Shown: one piece after another, positions 52,484-61,625 of the stretch | Layout: every line of letters begins with the position of its first letter | How positions within the stretch are numbered: the first letter of the stretch is position 1 | Assembly: GCA_001443375.1 (NCBI GenBank) | Contig: LDXM01000001.1 | Location: forward strand, 24,533 to 88,532 | From: Chloroflexi bacterium CSP1-4 | Lineage (GTDB): Bacteria > Chloroflexota > Limnocylindria > Limnocylindrales > CSP1-4 | Direction: 5' to 3' | DNA length: 64,000 nucleotides | The notes under the pieces: model-generated | The model's input: the letters and a program-made list of their open reading frames with translations, nothing else | The model's database searches: none | What the model was told of the DNA's origin: nothing | Translations under genes and position numbers: made by a program

Positions 52484-53326
52484 ATGGACTTCAAGACCCT
52501 CGTGCCGGGCATCGGGATCCTCAAGGGCATGGCCCTGACCATGCGCCGCATGTTCCAGGCCAAGGTGACGGTCCAGTACCCCGAGGTGGTGCAGGACATC
52601 TCGCCACGCCACCGCGGCCGGCTGCAGCTGCTCTACGACGAGTACGGCACCCTGAAGTGCGAGACCTGCTTCCAGTGCGCCGCGGCCTGCCCCATCGAGT
52701 GCATCGACATGGGCGGCGTGGACACGAAGAGCCGCTTCCACGTCCACTGGGGCCCCGCCGAGCAGTACGCCGAGCGGCGCGAGGAGTCGGCCCTGCGCCG
52801 CTCCGGGCGCCCGGTCCCCGACCGCACCTTCGATCCCTTCGCCGCCATCGACACGGCGGCCCTGGATCGCATCTTGGCAGAGGAGGACTACGACCCACGG
52901 CGCATGCTGACCATCCTGGAGCGGACGCAGGACGCCTACGGGTCCCTCACGGTCGCCGCGCTGAAGCACATCAGCCACGGCACCGGCGCCTGGTACGCCG
53001 AGATCTACGGCACGGCCAGCTTCTACGACCACCTCCGTCTGGAGGAGGCGAGCGGCCACGTCTTCGCCATCTGCCGCTGCCCGGCCTGCACCTTCCGCGG
53101 TGCCGGACGCGTGGTGGCCGCACTGGAGGCTGCGCTCTCCACGCGCTTCGGGCAGGCCAGTCCGGAGGGCGCGGTGCGCCTCGAGCCGGGCGACTGCCAC
53201 GGCGCCTCGCCGGAGCGCGCCCTCGTGACGCTCGACGGCGAGGTCGTCCACGACGTCGCGCCCGACGCGGTCGCGCGCATGGCGTCCCAGCTCCGCGCCG
53301 CCCACGCCACGGCGGGTCGCGCATGA
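52484..53326 (+). CDS. Fusion of an N-terminal half-NuoI (single 4Fe-4S motif) with a NuoE-like [2Fe-2S] thioredoxin-fold domain
   Basis: KGMALTMRRMFQAKVTVQYPEVVQDISPRHRGRLQL..CETCFQCAAACP, then MLTILERTQDAYGSLTVAALKHISH..AEIYGTASFYDHL..CRCPACTFRGAGRVV..GDCHGASPE. Confidence 0.88.
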   Translation: MDFKTLVPGIGILKGMALTMRRMFQAKVTVQYPEVVQDISPRHRGRLQLLYDEYGTLKCETCFQCAAACPIECIDMGGVDTKSRFHVHWGPAEQYAERREESALRRSGRPVPDRTFDPFAAIDTAALDRILAEEDYDPRRMLTILERTQDAYGSLTVAALKHISHGTGAWYAEIYGTASFYDHLRLEEASGHVFAICRCPACTFRGAGRVVAALEAALSTRFGQASPEGAVRLEPGDCHGASPERALVTLDGEVVHDVAPDAVARMASQLRAAHATAGRA

Positions 53327-54648
53327 CGCAGCGCATCCTCGCCGGCAGGAAGGGCTGGCCGAGGGTCGTCCTCGCCCGGGCCGGCGCCTACGATCCCGAC
53401 GCGGGTCTGGCCGCGGCCGAGAACGCCGGCGCCTGGAGCGCCTGGCGCAAGGCGGTCGCCGACCTCGCCCCGGAGACGGTCATCCGCTTCGTCGGCGAGG
53501 CCGGGCTGCGTGGCCGGGGCGGCGCCGGCTACCCCGCCGCCGACAAGTGGCGCACCTGCCGGGCGCAGCCGGCGGCGCGGCGCCATGTCGTGGCCAACGG
53601 CTACGGCGCGGACCCCGGGGCGGCCACCGACCGGACGTTGCTGGAGCAGGACCCGCACGGGGTCCTGGAGGGCCTCGCCCTGGCCGCCTTCGCCGTGGGC
53701 GCGACGAGGGCCTACGTGGCCGTGCGGGCGGACGCGACCGTGGTCGTGCGGCGCCTGGCGGCCGCCATCCGCGAGGCGGAGGAGGCCGGGCTCATCGGCA
53801 GCGACGCGCTCGGCGCGGGCTTCGACCTGCACGTCGAGCTGCGTGAGCTGCAGGGCGCCTTCGTGCTCGGCGAGGAGACCGTCCTGCTGCGCGCCCTGGA
53901 GGGCAAGCGCGGCATGCCCGACCAGCGGCCGCCCTACCCGGCGGTGAAGGGCCTGTGGGGCGAGCCGACCGTCGTCAACAACGTGCAGACCCTCGCCGCC
54001 GTGCCCTGGATCCTGGCCAACGGGCCGGCCGCCCACCGCGCCATCGGCGCCGCCGATTCGCCGGGCACCGCCCTGGTACAGGTCAGCGGCGCGGTCAAGA
54101 TGCCGGGGGTGCTCGAGGTGCCCATGGGCACGCCGCTGAAGCAGATCGTCGCCGCGGCCGGCGGCGCCACCGGCGAGCTGAAGGCCGTCCTGGTGGGCGG
54201 CCCCTCGGGCGGCTTCCTCCCCGCCGAGCGGCTCGACCTCCCGTACTCCCACGCCGCGCTGGCCGGGGCTGGAGCCATCGTCGGCTCGGGGACCGTGCTC
54301 GTGGTGGACGGCAGCGCCTGCATCGTCGAGCTGGCCACGCTCCTCGAGCGCTTCATGAGCGACGAGTCGTGCGGCAAGTGCATCCCCTGCCGCATCGGCA
54401 CGCGCCGCCTGACCGAGATCGGCGAGCGCTTCATCGGCGGCCGGCCGCGCCCCAACGACGTGCAGCTCCTCGGCGACCTGGCCGCGGACGTCCGCGACGG
54501 CTCGCTCTGCGGGCACGGCATCACGGCGCCCAATCCGCTCGTGAGCGGGATGCGCTACTTCGCCGCGGAGTTCGAGGACCACATCCTCCGCAGCACGTGC
54601 CCGGCCGGCGTGTGCACCCCGTTGCGTGTCGCCGGAGGCACCGCCTGA
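53323..54648 (+). CDS. nuoF: NADH-quinone oxidoreductase subunit F-like (altered FMN/NADH loop)
   Basis: GLRGRGGAGYPAADKW, GEETVLLRALEGKRGMPDQRPPYPAVKGLWGEPTVVNNVQTLA, ESCGKCIPCRIGTRR; NGYGADPGAATDR replaces NADExEPGxxKDR. Confidence 0.92.
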   Translation: MTQRILAGRKGWPRVVLARAGAYDPDAGLAAAENAGAWSAWRKAVADLAPETVIRFVGEAGLRGRGGAGYPAADKWRTCRAQPAARRHVVANGYGADPGAATDRTLLEQDPHGVLEGLALAAFAVGATRAYVAVRADATVVVRRLAAAIREAEEAGLIGSDALGAGFDLHVELRELQGAFVLGEETVLLRALEGKRGMPDQRPPYPAVKGLWGEPTVVNNVQTLAAVPWILANGPAAHRAIGAADSPGTALVQVSGAVKMPGVLEVPMGTPLKQIVAAAGGATGELKAVLVGGPSGGFLPAERLDLPYSHAALAGAGAIVGSGTVLVVDGSACIVELATLLERFMSDESCGKCIPCRIGTRRLTEIGERFIGGRPRPNDVQLLGDLAADVRDGSLCGHGITAPNPLVSGMRYFAAEFEDHILRSTCPAGVCTPLRVAGGTA

Positions 54649-54652
54649 CCCC

Positions 54653-57228
54653 ATGGCCGACCCGACCACCCAGCCCGCCGCCGCCCCGCACCCGGCCGCC
54701 GCGCCCCCGTCGCTGGCCGACCAGCTGCTCGACGTGCAGGCGCCCCAGCGGCCGCTCTCGGCGCCTGCTTTCACGATCGAGGTGGATGGGCGCCAGGTGA
54801 CGGGCCGTGAAGGCCAGACGATCCTCGAAGTCTGCCGCGACAACGGGATCGAGATCCCCACCCTCTGCTACGAGCCCAAGCTGCCCGGCTTCGGCGCCTG
54901 CCGCATGTGCGTGGTCGAGGTCGAGGGCGAGGGCCAGCCGCCCATCAGCTGCTCCCGCGCCGCCGAGCCGGAGATGGTCGTGCGCACCCAGACGCCGCGC
55001 ATCCGCCAGATCCGCCGCACGAACCTGGAGCTGATCTTCAGCGACCACAACGCCTATTGCCTGCCGCCCTGCCAGAACAAGTGCCCCAGCCGCATCGACA
55101 TCCCGGGATTCCTCAAGGCCAACGCGGAGGGCGACTTCGTCGAGGCGGCGCGCATCTTCAAGCGCACCATCCCCTTCCCCAGCGTGCTCGGCCGCGTCTG
55201 CCCGGCGCCCTGCGAGGAGCACTGCCGGCGCGACGAAGTGGACGAGGCGATCGCGATCCGCGACAGCCACCGCTACGCCGGCGACCAGGTCATCAAGGCG
55301 CAGGCGAAGGGGGTCAAGGCGCCGGTCCCCTTCGAGGTCCAGGCCTCCTCGGGCAAGCGCGTGGCGGTCATCGGCTCGGGCCCCGCGGGCGCCTCGGCGG
55401 CCTACTACCTGGCCATCGCCGGCCACGCGGTGACGATCTACGAGCGCGACCCGGAGCCCGGCGGGATGCTCCGCTACGGGATCCCCCAGTACCGCCTGCC
55501 CAAGGACGAGGTGCTGGTGCCCGAGTACCAGGGCCTGACCGACCTCGGCGTGACCTTCACCTGCAACGCCGAGCTGGGCCGCGACTTCACCATCGACGAC
55601 CTGCAGAACCAGGGCTACGACGCGGTCGCGGTGGCCATCGGCTGCTACGACACGAACAAGCTGGGCGTGCCCGGCGAGGACGCGAAGGGCGTGCTCGACG
55701 GCCTCGAATACCTGAAGATCGCCACGCTGGGCCTGCCCTACCCGGGCCACCGGGGCACGCGCGTCGTGGTCATCGGCGGCGGCTTCACCGCGATGGACTG
55801 CACGCGCACCTCCGTCCGCCAGGGCGCGCTGGAGGTCACGCTCGTCTACCGGCGCGACATGAAGGACATGCCCGCCGCGAACGAGGTCCACGAGGCCATC
55901 GAGGAGGGCGCGCGGGCCATCTTCCAGGCCGCACCCACGCGCGTCGTCACCGACAAGCGGAACCGCGTCACCGGGGTCGAGCTCCAGCGCATGCGCATGG
56001 GCGCCCCTGACGCCTCGGGGCGCCGCCGCCCGGAGCCGATGCCCGGCACGGAGTTCGTCATCGAGTGCGACCGCGTGCTGCGGGCCATCGGCCAGGGGCC
56101 GCAGCTGGGCTGGCTCGACAGGGGCGCCGCGGGCGTCGCCGCCACGAAGCAGGGGCGCCTCGCCGCGGACGGCGTCACCTTCGCCACCGGCCGGCCGGGC
56201 ATCTTCGCCACCGGCGACGTGCGCATCGGCGCGGCGACCGTCGTCGAGGCCGTCGCCGAGGGCCGGCGCGCCGCCTACGCCGTTGACGCCTACCTCAAGG
56301 GCATGGACCTCGAGGCCATCAAGACGCGTCAGACCCTGGCCGAGCCGCAGCCCGAGTTCCTCTCCATCGTGCCCTACACCGGTGAGCTGAAGGAGCCGCG
56401 CCTGCGCCTCCAGGCCATGGCCGCCGAGGTGCGCAACAAGAGCTACGTCGAGTACGAGATCCCCTACACGCAGCAGGAGGCGATGGCGGAGTCGAAGCGC
56501 TGCCTCCAGTGCACCTGCGAGGCGATCGGCTTCTGCGACCTGCGGCGCCAGGGCATCGAGTACGGCACGACCCTGGCGACGCTGGAGCCGGCGCGCACGG
56601 GACTCTCCTACCGCAGCGTCACGGAGAATCGCTTCACCGGCCACAACCACGACTACATCCGCGACGACAGCCACGCCTTCATCCTGCGCGAGCCGTCGCG
56701 CTGCATCGACTGCGGCCGCTGCGCCAACGTGTGCAAGGAGGTGGTCGGCGCCGCCTGCTACGACTTCATGCGGACGGGCTTCGACACGCTCGTGACCACG
56801 CCGCTGGACATGAGCCTGAACACGACGCCGTGCGTTTCCTGCGGCCGCTGCGCGGAAACCTGCCCGACCGGCGCGCTGATGCCCAAGCCGCGCGTGCTGG
56901 AGAGTACGACGTCGACGAGAGCCGCTGCATCCTGTGCGGCATCTGCGTGGATGCGTGCCCCTACGACGCGCTGCGCTGCGGCCCCGACTTCGAGCTGGCC
57001 CACACGAGCCGCCAGGAGCCGATGATCGACCTCCTGGCCATCAGCGCCATCGAGCGCGACACGGAGATGAGCTACGTGCGCCGCGAACGCGACTGGCTGG
57101 AGCGTGCCCAAGCCTCCGGCAGGACGCTCGACGCGGGGCGCAGCCTGCCGGTGCTGCCCTCCGGCCTCGGCGGCAACGGTCGCGGCGACGGTCGCGGGAA
57201 CGGCAGCGGCCACGCCCATGCGAAGTAG
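54653..57228 (+). CDS. Multi-domain subunit: [2Fe-2S] (NuoG N1b type) + Fer4_20/GltD-like FAD-NADPH oxidoreductase + NuoG/HydA-type 4Fe-4S dicluster + NuoI-like 4Fe-4S tail (frameshift near 56903)
   Basis: CX10CX2CX13[109 protein letters not shown]; other frame: [33 protein letters not shown]. Confidence 0.88.
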
Positions 57229-57240
57229 GACGGACCTCGC

Positions 57241-57798
57241 GTGACGCTGCCGCAGACGGTCCCCTTCCTCGGCTGGAGCTGGAACGACCTCCTCTTCCTC
57301 GTCCTCGCGACGGCGCTGCTGGGGACGGCGCTGATGGTCGTCCTGGGCCGCAACATCATCCGCTCCGGGCTCTGGATGATCGCCTGCTTCGCCACCCTGG
57401 CCGGCGTCTATGCCCTGCTGGGCACGCCCCTCGTGGCGGCCGCGCAGGTGCTCGTCTACATCGGCGCCATCAGCGTCCTGATCCTCTTCGCGATCATGCT
57501 CACGCAAACGAAGGGCGGCCCGGCGGCCCTCGTCTTCCACCATCAGGCCTGGGCCGCCGCGATCGCGGCGGTCGTGCTGGGCACGCTCCTCGCGCTGGTG
57601 GTGACCTCGACCGAGTGGCCCCTGGCCGGCGAGTACGCCGCGACGTCGGTCAGGGCGATCGCGCAGCTCCTCTTCAGCGACTACGTGCTGCCCTTCGAGA
57701 TCGTGGGCGTGCTGCTGCTGGCGGCGGTCATCGGGGGCGTCTTCCTGGCCAAGCGCGACGAGCCGCGCGACGAGCCCCACGGGGAGCGGCCCGAGTGA
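57241..57798 (+). CDS. nuoJ: NADH-quinone oxidoreductase subunit J
   Basis: [54 protein letters not shown]. Confidence 0.95.
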   Translation: MTLPQTVPFLGWSWNDLLFLVLATALLGTALMVVLGRNIIRSGLWMIACFATLAGVYALLGTPLVAAAQVLVYIGAISVLILFAIMLTQTKGGPAALVFHHQAWAAAIAAVVLGTLLALVVTSTEWPLAGEYAATSVRAIAQLLFSDYVLPFEIVGVLLLAAVIGGVFLAKRDEPRDEPHGERPE

Positions 57799-58106
57799 GC
57801 CAGTCGCTGGACAGCTACCTCGCGCTCTCGGCGCTGCTCTTCGCCGTGGGCACCTTCGGCTTCCTGGCCCGGCGCAACGCCATCGCCATGCTCATGTCGA
57901 TCGAGCTGATGCTCAACGCGGTCAACCTGGCCATCGTCGCCTTCGGCGCCTTCGTGCCCTCGCTGCGGGGTGACGCCTCGGTCATCGCCCTCGTGGTCAT
58001 GGCCGTCGCCGCGGCCGAGGCGACGGTGGGCCTGGCCATCGTCATCGCCATCTACCGCAACCGCCGCACGCCGCTCGTGGACGAGTACACCCAGATGCGG
58101 GAATAG
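57795..58106 (+). CDS. nuoK: NADH-quinone oxidoreductase subunit K
   Basis: [52 protein letters not shown]. Confidence 0.96.
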   Translation: MSQSLDSYLALSALLFAVGTFGFLARRNAIAMLMSIELMLNAVNLAIVAFGAFVPSLRGDASVIALVVMAVAAAEATVGLAIVIAIYRNRRTPLVDEYTQMRE

Positions 58107-58112
58107 CCGGCG

Positions 58113-60083
58113 ATGCCGATGGAGCTCCTCGTCACCCTCGTGCTCGCCCTGCCCATCGCCGGCTTCGGGCTGACGGCGCTCGTCGGGCGCCGCCTCGGCA
58201 CGCGCGCCTGGATCGTCGCCGTGCCGGCCATCGTCGTCACCTGGGCCATCGCCATGGTCGTCGTCTGGACCGCCCTCTCCGGCGGCTTCGGCACGGACGG
58301 CCTGCACTTCACGCTGTACCAGTGGGTGCCGGCCGGCGACTTCACGATCGAGGCGAACTTCGCGGTGGACAACCTGACCGCGGTGCTGCTCATCGTGGTC
58401 ACGACCGTGGGCATGCTGGTGCACGTCTACTCGATCGGCTACATGGCCCACGACCCCGGCCGTTGGCGCTTCTTCGCCTACCTCAACCTCTTCATGTTCA
58501 GCATGCTGCTGCTCGTCCTGGCCGGCAACTTCATGCTCCTCTTCGCGGCCTGGGAGCTGGTCGGCCTGTGCAGCTACCTGCTCATCGGCTTCTGGTACCC
58601 GCGGCCCAGCGCGGCCATCGCGGCCAAGAAGGCCTTCCTGGCCAACCGCGTCGGCGACGTCGGCTTCGCGCTGGGCATCTTCGCCGTGTGGACGACGGTG
58701 GGCACGCTGAACTTCACAGACGCCTTCGAGCGACTCTCCGAGGGTCTCGCCGGCGGCCAGATCGAGGCCTGGGCGATCACCGGCATCGCCCTGCTGCTCT
58801 TCTGCGGCGCGGTCGGCAAGAGCGCCCAGTTCCCGCTCCACGTGTGGCTGCCCGACGCGATGGAGGGCCCCACGCCGGTCTCCGCCCTCATCCATGCCGC
58901 GACCATGGTCAACGCCGGCGTCTACTTCGTGGCCCGCGCCAACCCGCTCTTCAGCCTCTCACCGGAGGCGATGTTCGTGGTCGCCGCGATCGGCATCTTC
59001 ACGGCCATCCTGGCCGCCTCGATCGCGCTCACCCAGAACGACATCAAGCGCGTGCTGGCCTACTCCACGTTGAGCCAGCTGGGCTACATGTTCGCCTCGC
59101 TTGGCGTGGGCGCCTACGTGGCCGCCATCTTCCACATGACGGCGCAGGGCTTCACGAAAGGCCTCCTGTTCCTTGGCAGCGGCTCGGTCATCCATGGGGT
59201 GCACGAGGAGCAGGACATGAACCGCATGGGCGGCCTCTGGCGGCGCATGCCGATCACGCACGCCACGATGCTCGTCGGCTCGCTCTCCATGGCCGGCATC
59301 CCGCCGCTGGCCGCCTTCTTCAGCAAGGACGAGATCCTCGGCGAGGCCTTCAAGAATGGCTTCCTGTGGGTCTGGCTGGTGGGCATCGTGGTCGCCGCGC
59401 TGACCGCCTTCTACATGTTCCGGCTGATGGGCAAGACGTTCTACGGCCCCAGCCACGTGGACCCCGCGGTCGAGCCGCACGTCCGTGAATCGCCGCGCTC
59501 GATGACCGTGCCGCTGATCCTGCTAGCCATCCCCGCGGCGCTGCTGGGGCTCGTCCTGGGCCTGCCCTTCGGGGCCGGGCTCATCGGGCAGTGGCTGGAG
59601 CCGATCTTCGAGGAGGCGCAGCTGAACCTCGGCCTGCACCACGAGCCGGTGCAGATCCTCGGCGTCGACGGCGTGCTCATCCTCGTCAGCGTGGCCGTGG
59701 CCACGGCCGGCCTGGCCGTCGCCATCCGCCTCTTCGGCTTCCACTGGCCGCTGCGCGGCGACGACACCGAGGCGCAGCCGGAGCGCGTGGCGGCGCTCAC
59801 CGCGCGGGCGCCGCGCCTCTACCGTGCCTCCTTCCGCAAGTGGTGGTTCGACGAGCTCAACGACCTGCTCTTCGTGCGCCTCGGTGGCCGCGTCGCCCAC
59901 TTCATCTGGTGGTTCGACCGGGCCATCGTGGACGGCACGGTCAACGGCATCGGGGACGTCGTCCAGGGCGCTGGACGCGACCTGCGCCGCATCCAGACGG
60001 GGCGGGTCCAGAACTACGCGCTGGGCATCGCCATCGCGCTGATCGTCATGGCCGGCGGCTTCCTCATCGTGACGGCCCGCTGA
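58113..60083 (+). CDS. nuoL: NADH-quinone oxidoreductase subunit L
   Basis: DNLTAVLLIVVTTVGMLVHVYSIGYM, WELVGLCSYLLIGFWY, WLPDAMEGPTPVSALIHAATMVNAGVYFVAR. Confidence 0.97.
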   Translation: MPMELLVTLVLALPIAGFGLTALVGRRLGTRAWIVAVPAIVVTWAIAMVVVWTALSGGFGTDGLHFTLYQWVPAGDFTIEANFAVDNLTAVLLIVVTTVGMLVHVYSIGYMAHDPGRWRFFAYLNLFMFSMLLLVLAGNFMLLFAAWELVGLCSYLLIGFWYPRPSAAIAAKKAFLANRVGDVGFALGIFAVWTTVGTLNFTDAFERLSEGLAGGQIEAWAITGIALLLFCGAVGKSAQFPLHVWLPDAMEGPTPVSALIHAATMVNAGVYFVARANPLFSLSPEAMFVVAAIGIFTAILAASIALTQNDIKRVLAYSTLSQLGYMFASLGVGAYVAAIFHMTAQGFTKGLLFLGSGSVIHGVHEEQDMNRMGGLWRRMPITHATMLVGSLSMAGIPPLAAFFSKDEILGEAFKNGFLWVWLVGIVVAALTAFYMFRLMGKTFYGPSHVDPAVEPHVRESPRSMTVPLILLAIPAALLGLVLGLPFGAGLIGQWLEPIFEEAQLNLGLHHEPVQILGVDGVLILVSVAVATAGLAVAIRLFGFHWPLRGDDTEAQPERVAALTARAPRLYRASFRKWWFDELNDLLFVRLGGRVAHFIWWFDRAIVDGTVNGIGDVVQGAGRDLRRIQTGRVQNYALGIAIALIVMAGGFLIVTAR

Positions 60084-61621
60084 TGAGCGGCTTCCCCATC
60101 CTCACCGCGATCGTCGCCGTGCCGCTCGCTGGCGCGATCCTGCTCGCGTTCGTGCCGCGCGACCGGCCGCAGCTCGTGCGCTACATGGCGCTGGGCATCG
60201 CCCTGCTCACCTTCGGGCTCTCGCTGGCGCTGCTGGCCGGCTTCGACCCCGCGGAGGCCGCCGCGCAGGGCTTCGTGCGCAAGGAAGTCGCCGAGTGGAT
60301 CCCCGCCTTCGGCATCCAGTACAAGCTCGGCGTGGACGGCATCAGCCTCGTGCTGGTCGTGCTCACCACGCTGCTCACCTGGATCAGCATCCTGGCCAGC
60401 TTCAAGCCGATCACCGAGCGTGTGAAGGAGTACATGATCTCCTTCCTCATCCTCGAGGTGGGCATGCTCGGCGTCTTCATGGCGCTCGACCTCTTCCTCT
60501 TCTACGTCTTCTGGGAGATCGTGCTCGTGCCGATGTACCTGATCATCGGCATCTGGGGCGGCCCGAACCGCATCTACGCCACGATCAAGTTCGTGCTCTA
60601 CACGCTCGTGGGCTCGCTGCTCATGCTGGTGGCCATCCTCGCCACCGCCTTCGCCTACCAGGCCGCGACCGGCAGCTGGACGGGCGCCTTCGACTACGAG
60701 CAGCTGCGCGGCTTCGGCTTCGACACGACCCTCCAGGTGCTGGCCTTCCTGGCCTTCTTCCTGGCCTTCGCCATCAAGGTCCCCATGTGGCCGTTCCACA
60801 CCTGGCTGCCCGATGCCCACGTGGAGGCGCCCACGGCGGGCTCGGTCATCCTCGCCGGCGTCCTGCTGAAGCTCGGCGGCTACGGCTTCATCCGCTTCGC
60901 GCTGCCGCTCTTCCCGGCCGCGGCCCAGGCCTATGCGCCGGCGATCATCGTCCTCTCGCTCATCGCCATCGTCTATGGGGCCATCGTCTCGATCGTCCAG
61001 CCCGACCTCAAGAAGCTCGTCGCCTACAGCTCGGTCAGCCACATGGGCTTCGTGACGCTGGGGATCTTCGTCTTCCAGCCGCAGGCGATGGACGGGGCGA
61101 TCCTGCAGATGGTCAACCACGGCCTCATCACCGGCGCCCTCTTCCTGTGCGTCGGCGTGATCTACGAGCGCACCCACGACCGGACCATCGCCAAGATGGG
61201 CGGCCTGGCGGCGCGCACCCCGGTCTACGCGGCGATCTTCGGCTTCTTCATGCTGGCCAGCGTGGGCATGCCCGGCCTGGCCGGCTTCGTGGGCGAGTTC
61301 CTCGTCTTCCTGGGCACGTTCGCGGTCAGCCCCATCGCGGCCGCCGTGGCCACCACGGTCATGGTCCTCGGCGCGGTCTACCTGCTCTGGATGTTCCAGC
61401 GGGTCGCCTTCGGGCCGGTCTCCGACTTCCTCAAGGGCGTCGGGCAGCACCTGACCGACGTGACGCCGATGGAGCTCGTGACGCTCACGCCGCTGGTCGC
61501 CCTGACCGTCCTCTTCGGCCTCTTCCCGGGCCTCATCCTCGGGCTCATCCAGGCGCCGGTGGACTCGATCATCGAGGCCATCACGGGTGCGCACCCCGTG
61601 GCGCTGCTGCCGTGGCGGTGA
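60083..61621 (+). CDS. nuoM: NADH-quinone oxidoreductase subunit M
   Basis: YKLGVDGISLVLVVLTTLLT, FWEIVLVPMYLIIGIWGG, FHTWLPDAHVEAPTAGSVILAGVLLKLGGYGF. Confidence 0.97.
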   Translation: MSGFPILTAIVAVPLAGAILLAFVPRDRPQLVRYMALGIALLTFGLSLALLAGFDPAEAAAQGFVRKEVAEWIPAFGIQYKLGVDGISLVLVVLTTLLTWISILASFKPITERVKEYMISFLILEVGMLGVFMALDLFLFYVFWEIVLVPMYLIIGIWGGPNRIYATIKFVLYTLVGSLLMLVAILATAFAYQAATGSWTGAFDYEQLRGFGFDTTLQVLAFLAFFLAFAIKVPMWPFHTWLPDAHVEAPTAGSVILAGVLLKLGGYGFIRFALPLFPAAAQAYAPAIIVLSLIAIVYGAIVSIVQPDLKKLVAYSSVSHMGFVTLGIFVFQPQAMDGAILQMVNHGLITGALFLCVGVIYERTHDRTIAKMGGLAARTPVYAAIFGFFMLASVGMPGLAGFVGEFLVFLGTFAVSPIAAAVATTVMVLGAVYLLWMFQRVAFGPVSDFLKGVGQHLTDVTPMELVTLTPLVALTVLFGLFPGLILGLIQAPVDSIIEAITGAHPVALLPWR

Positions 61622-61625
61622 TCCG

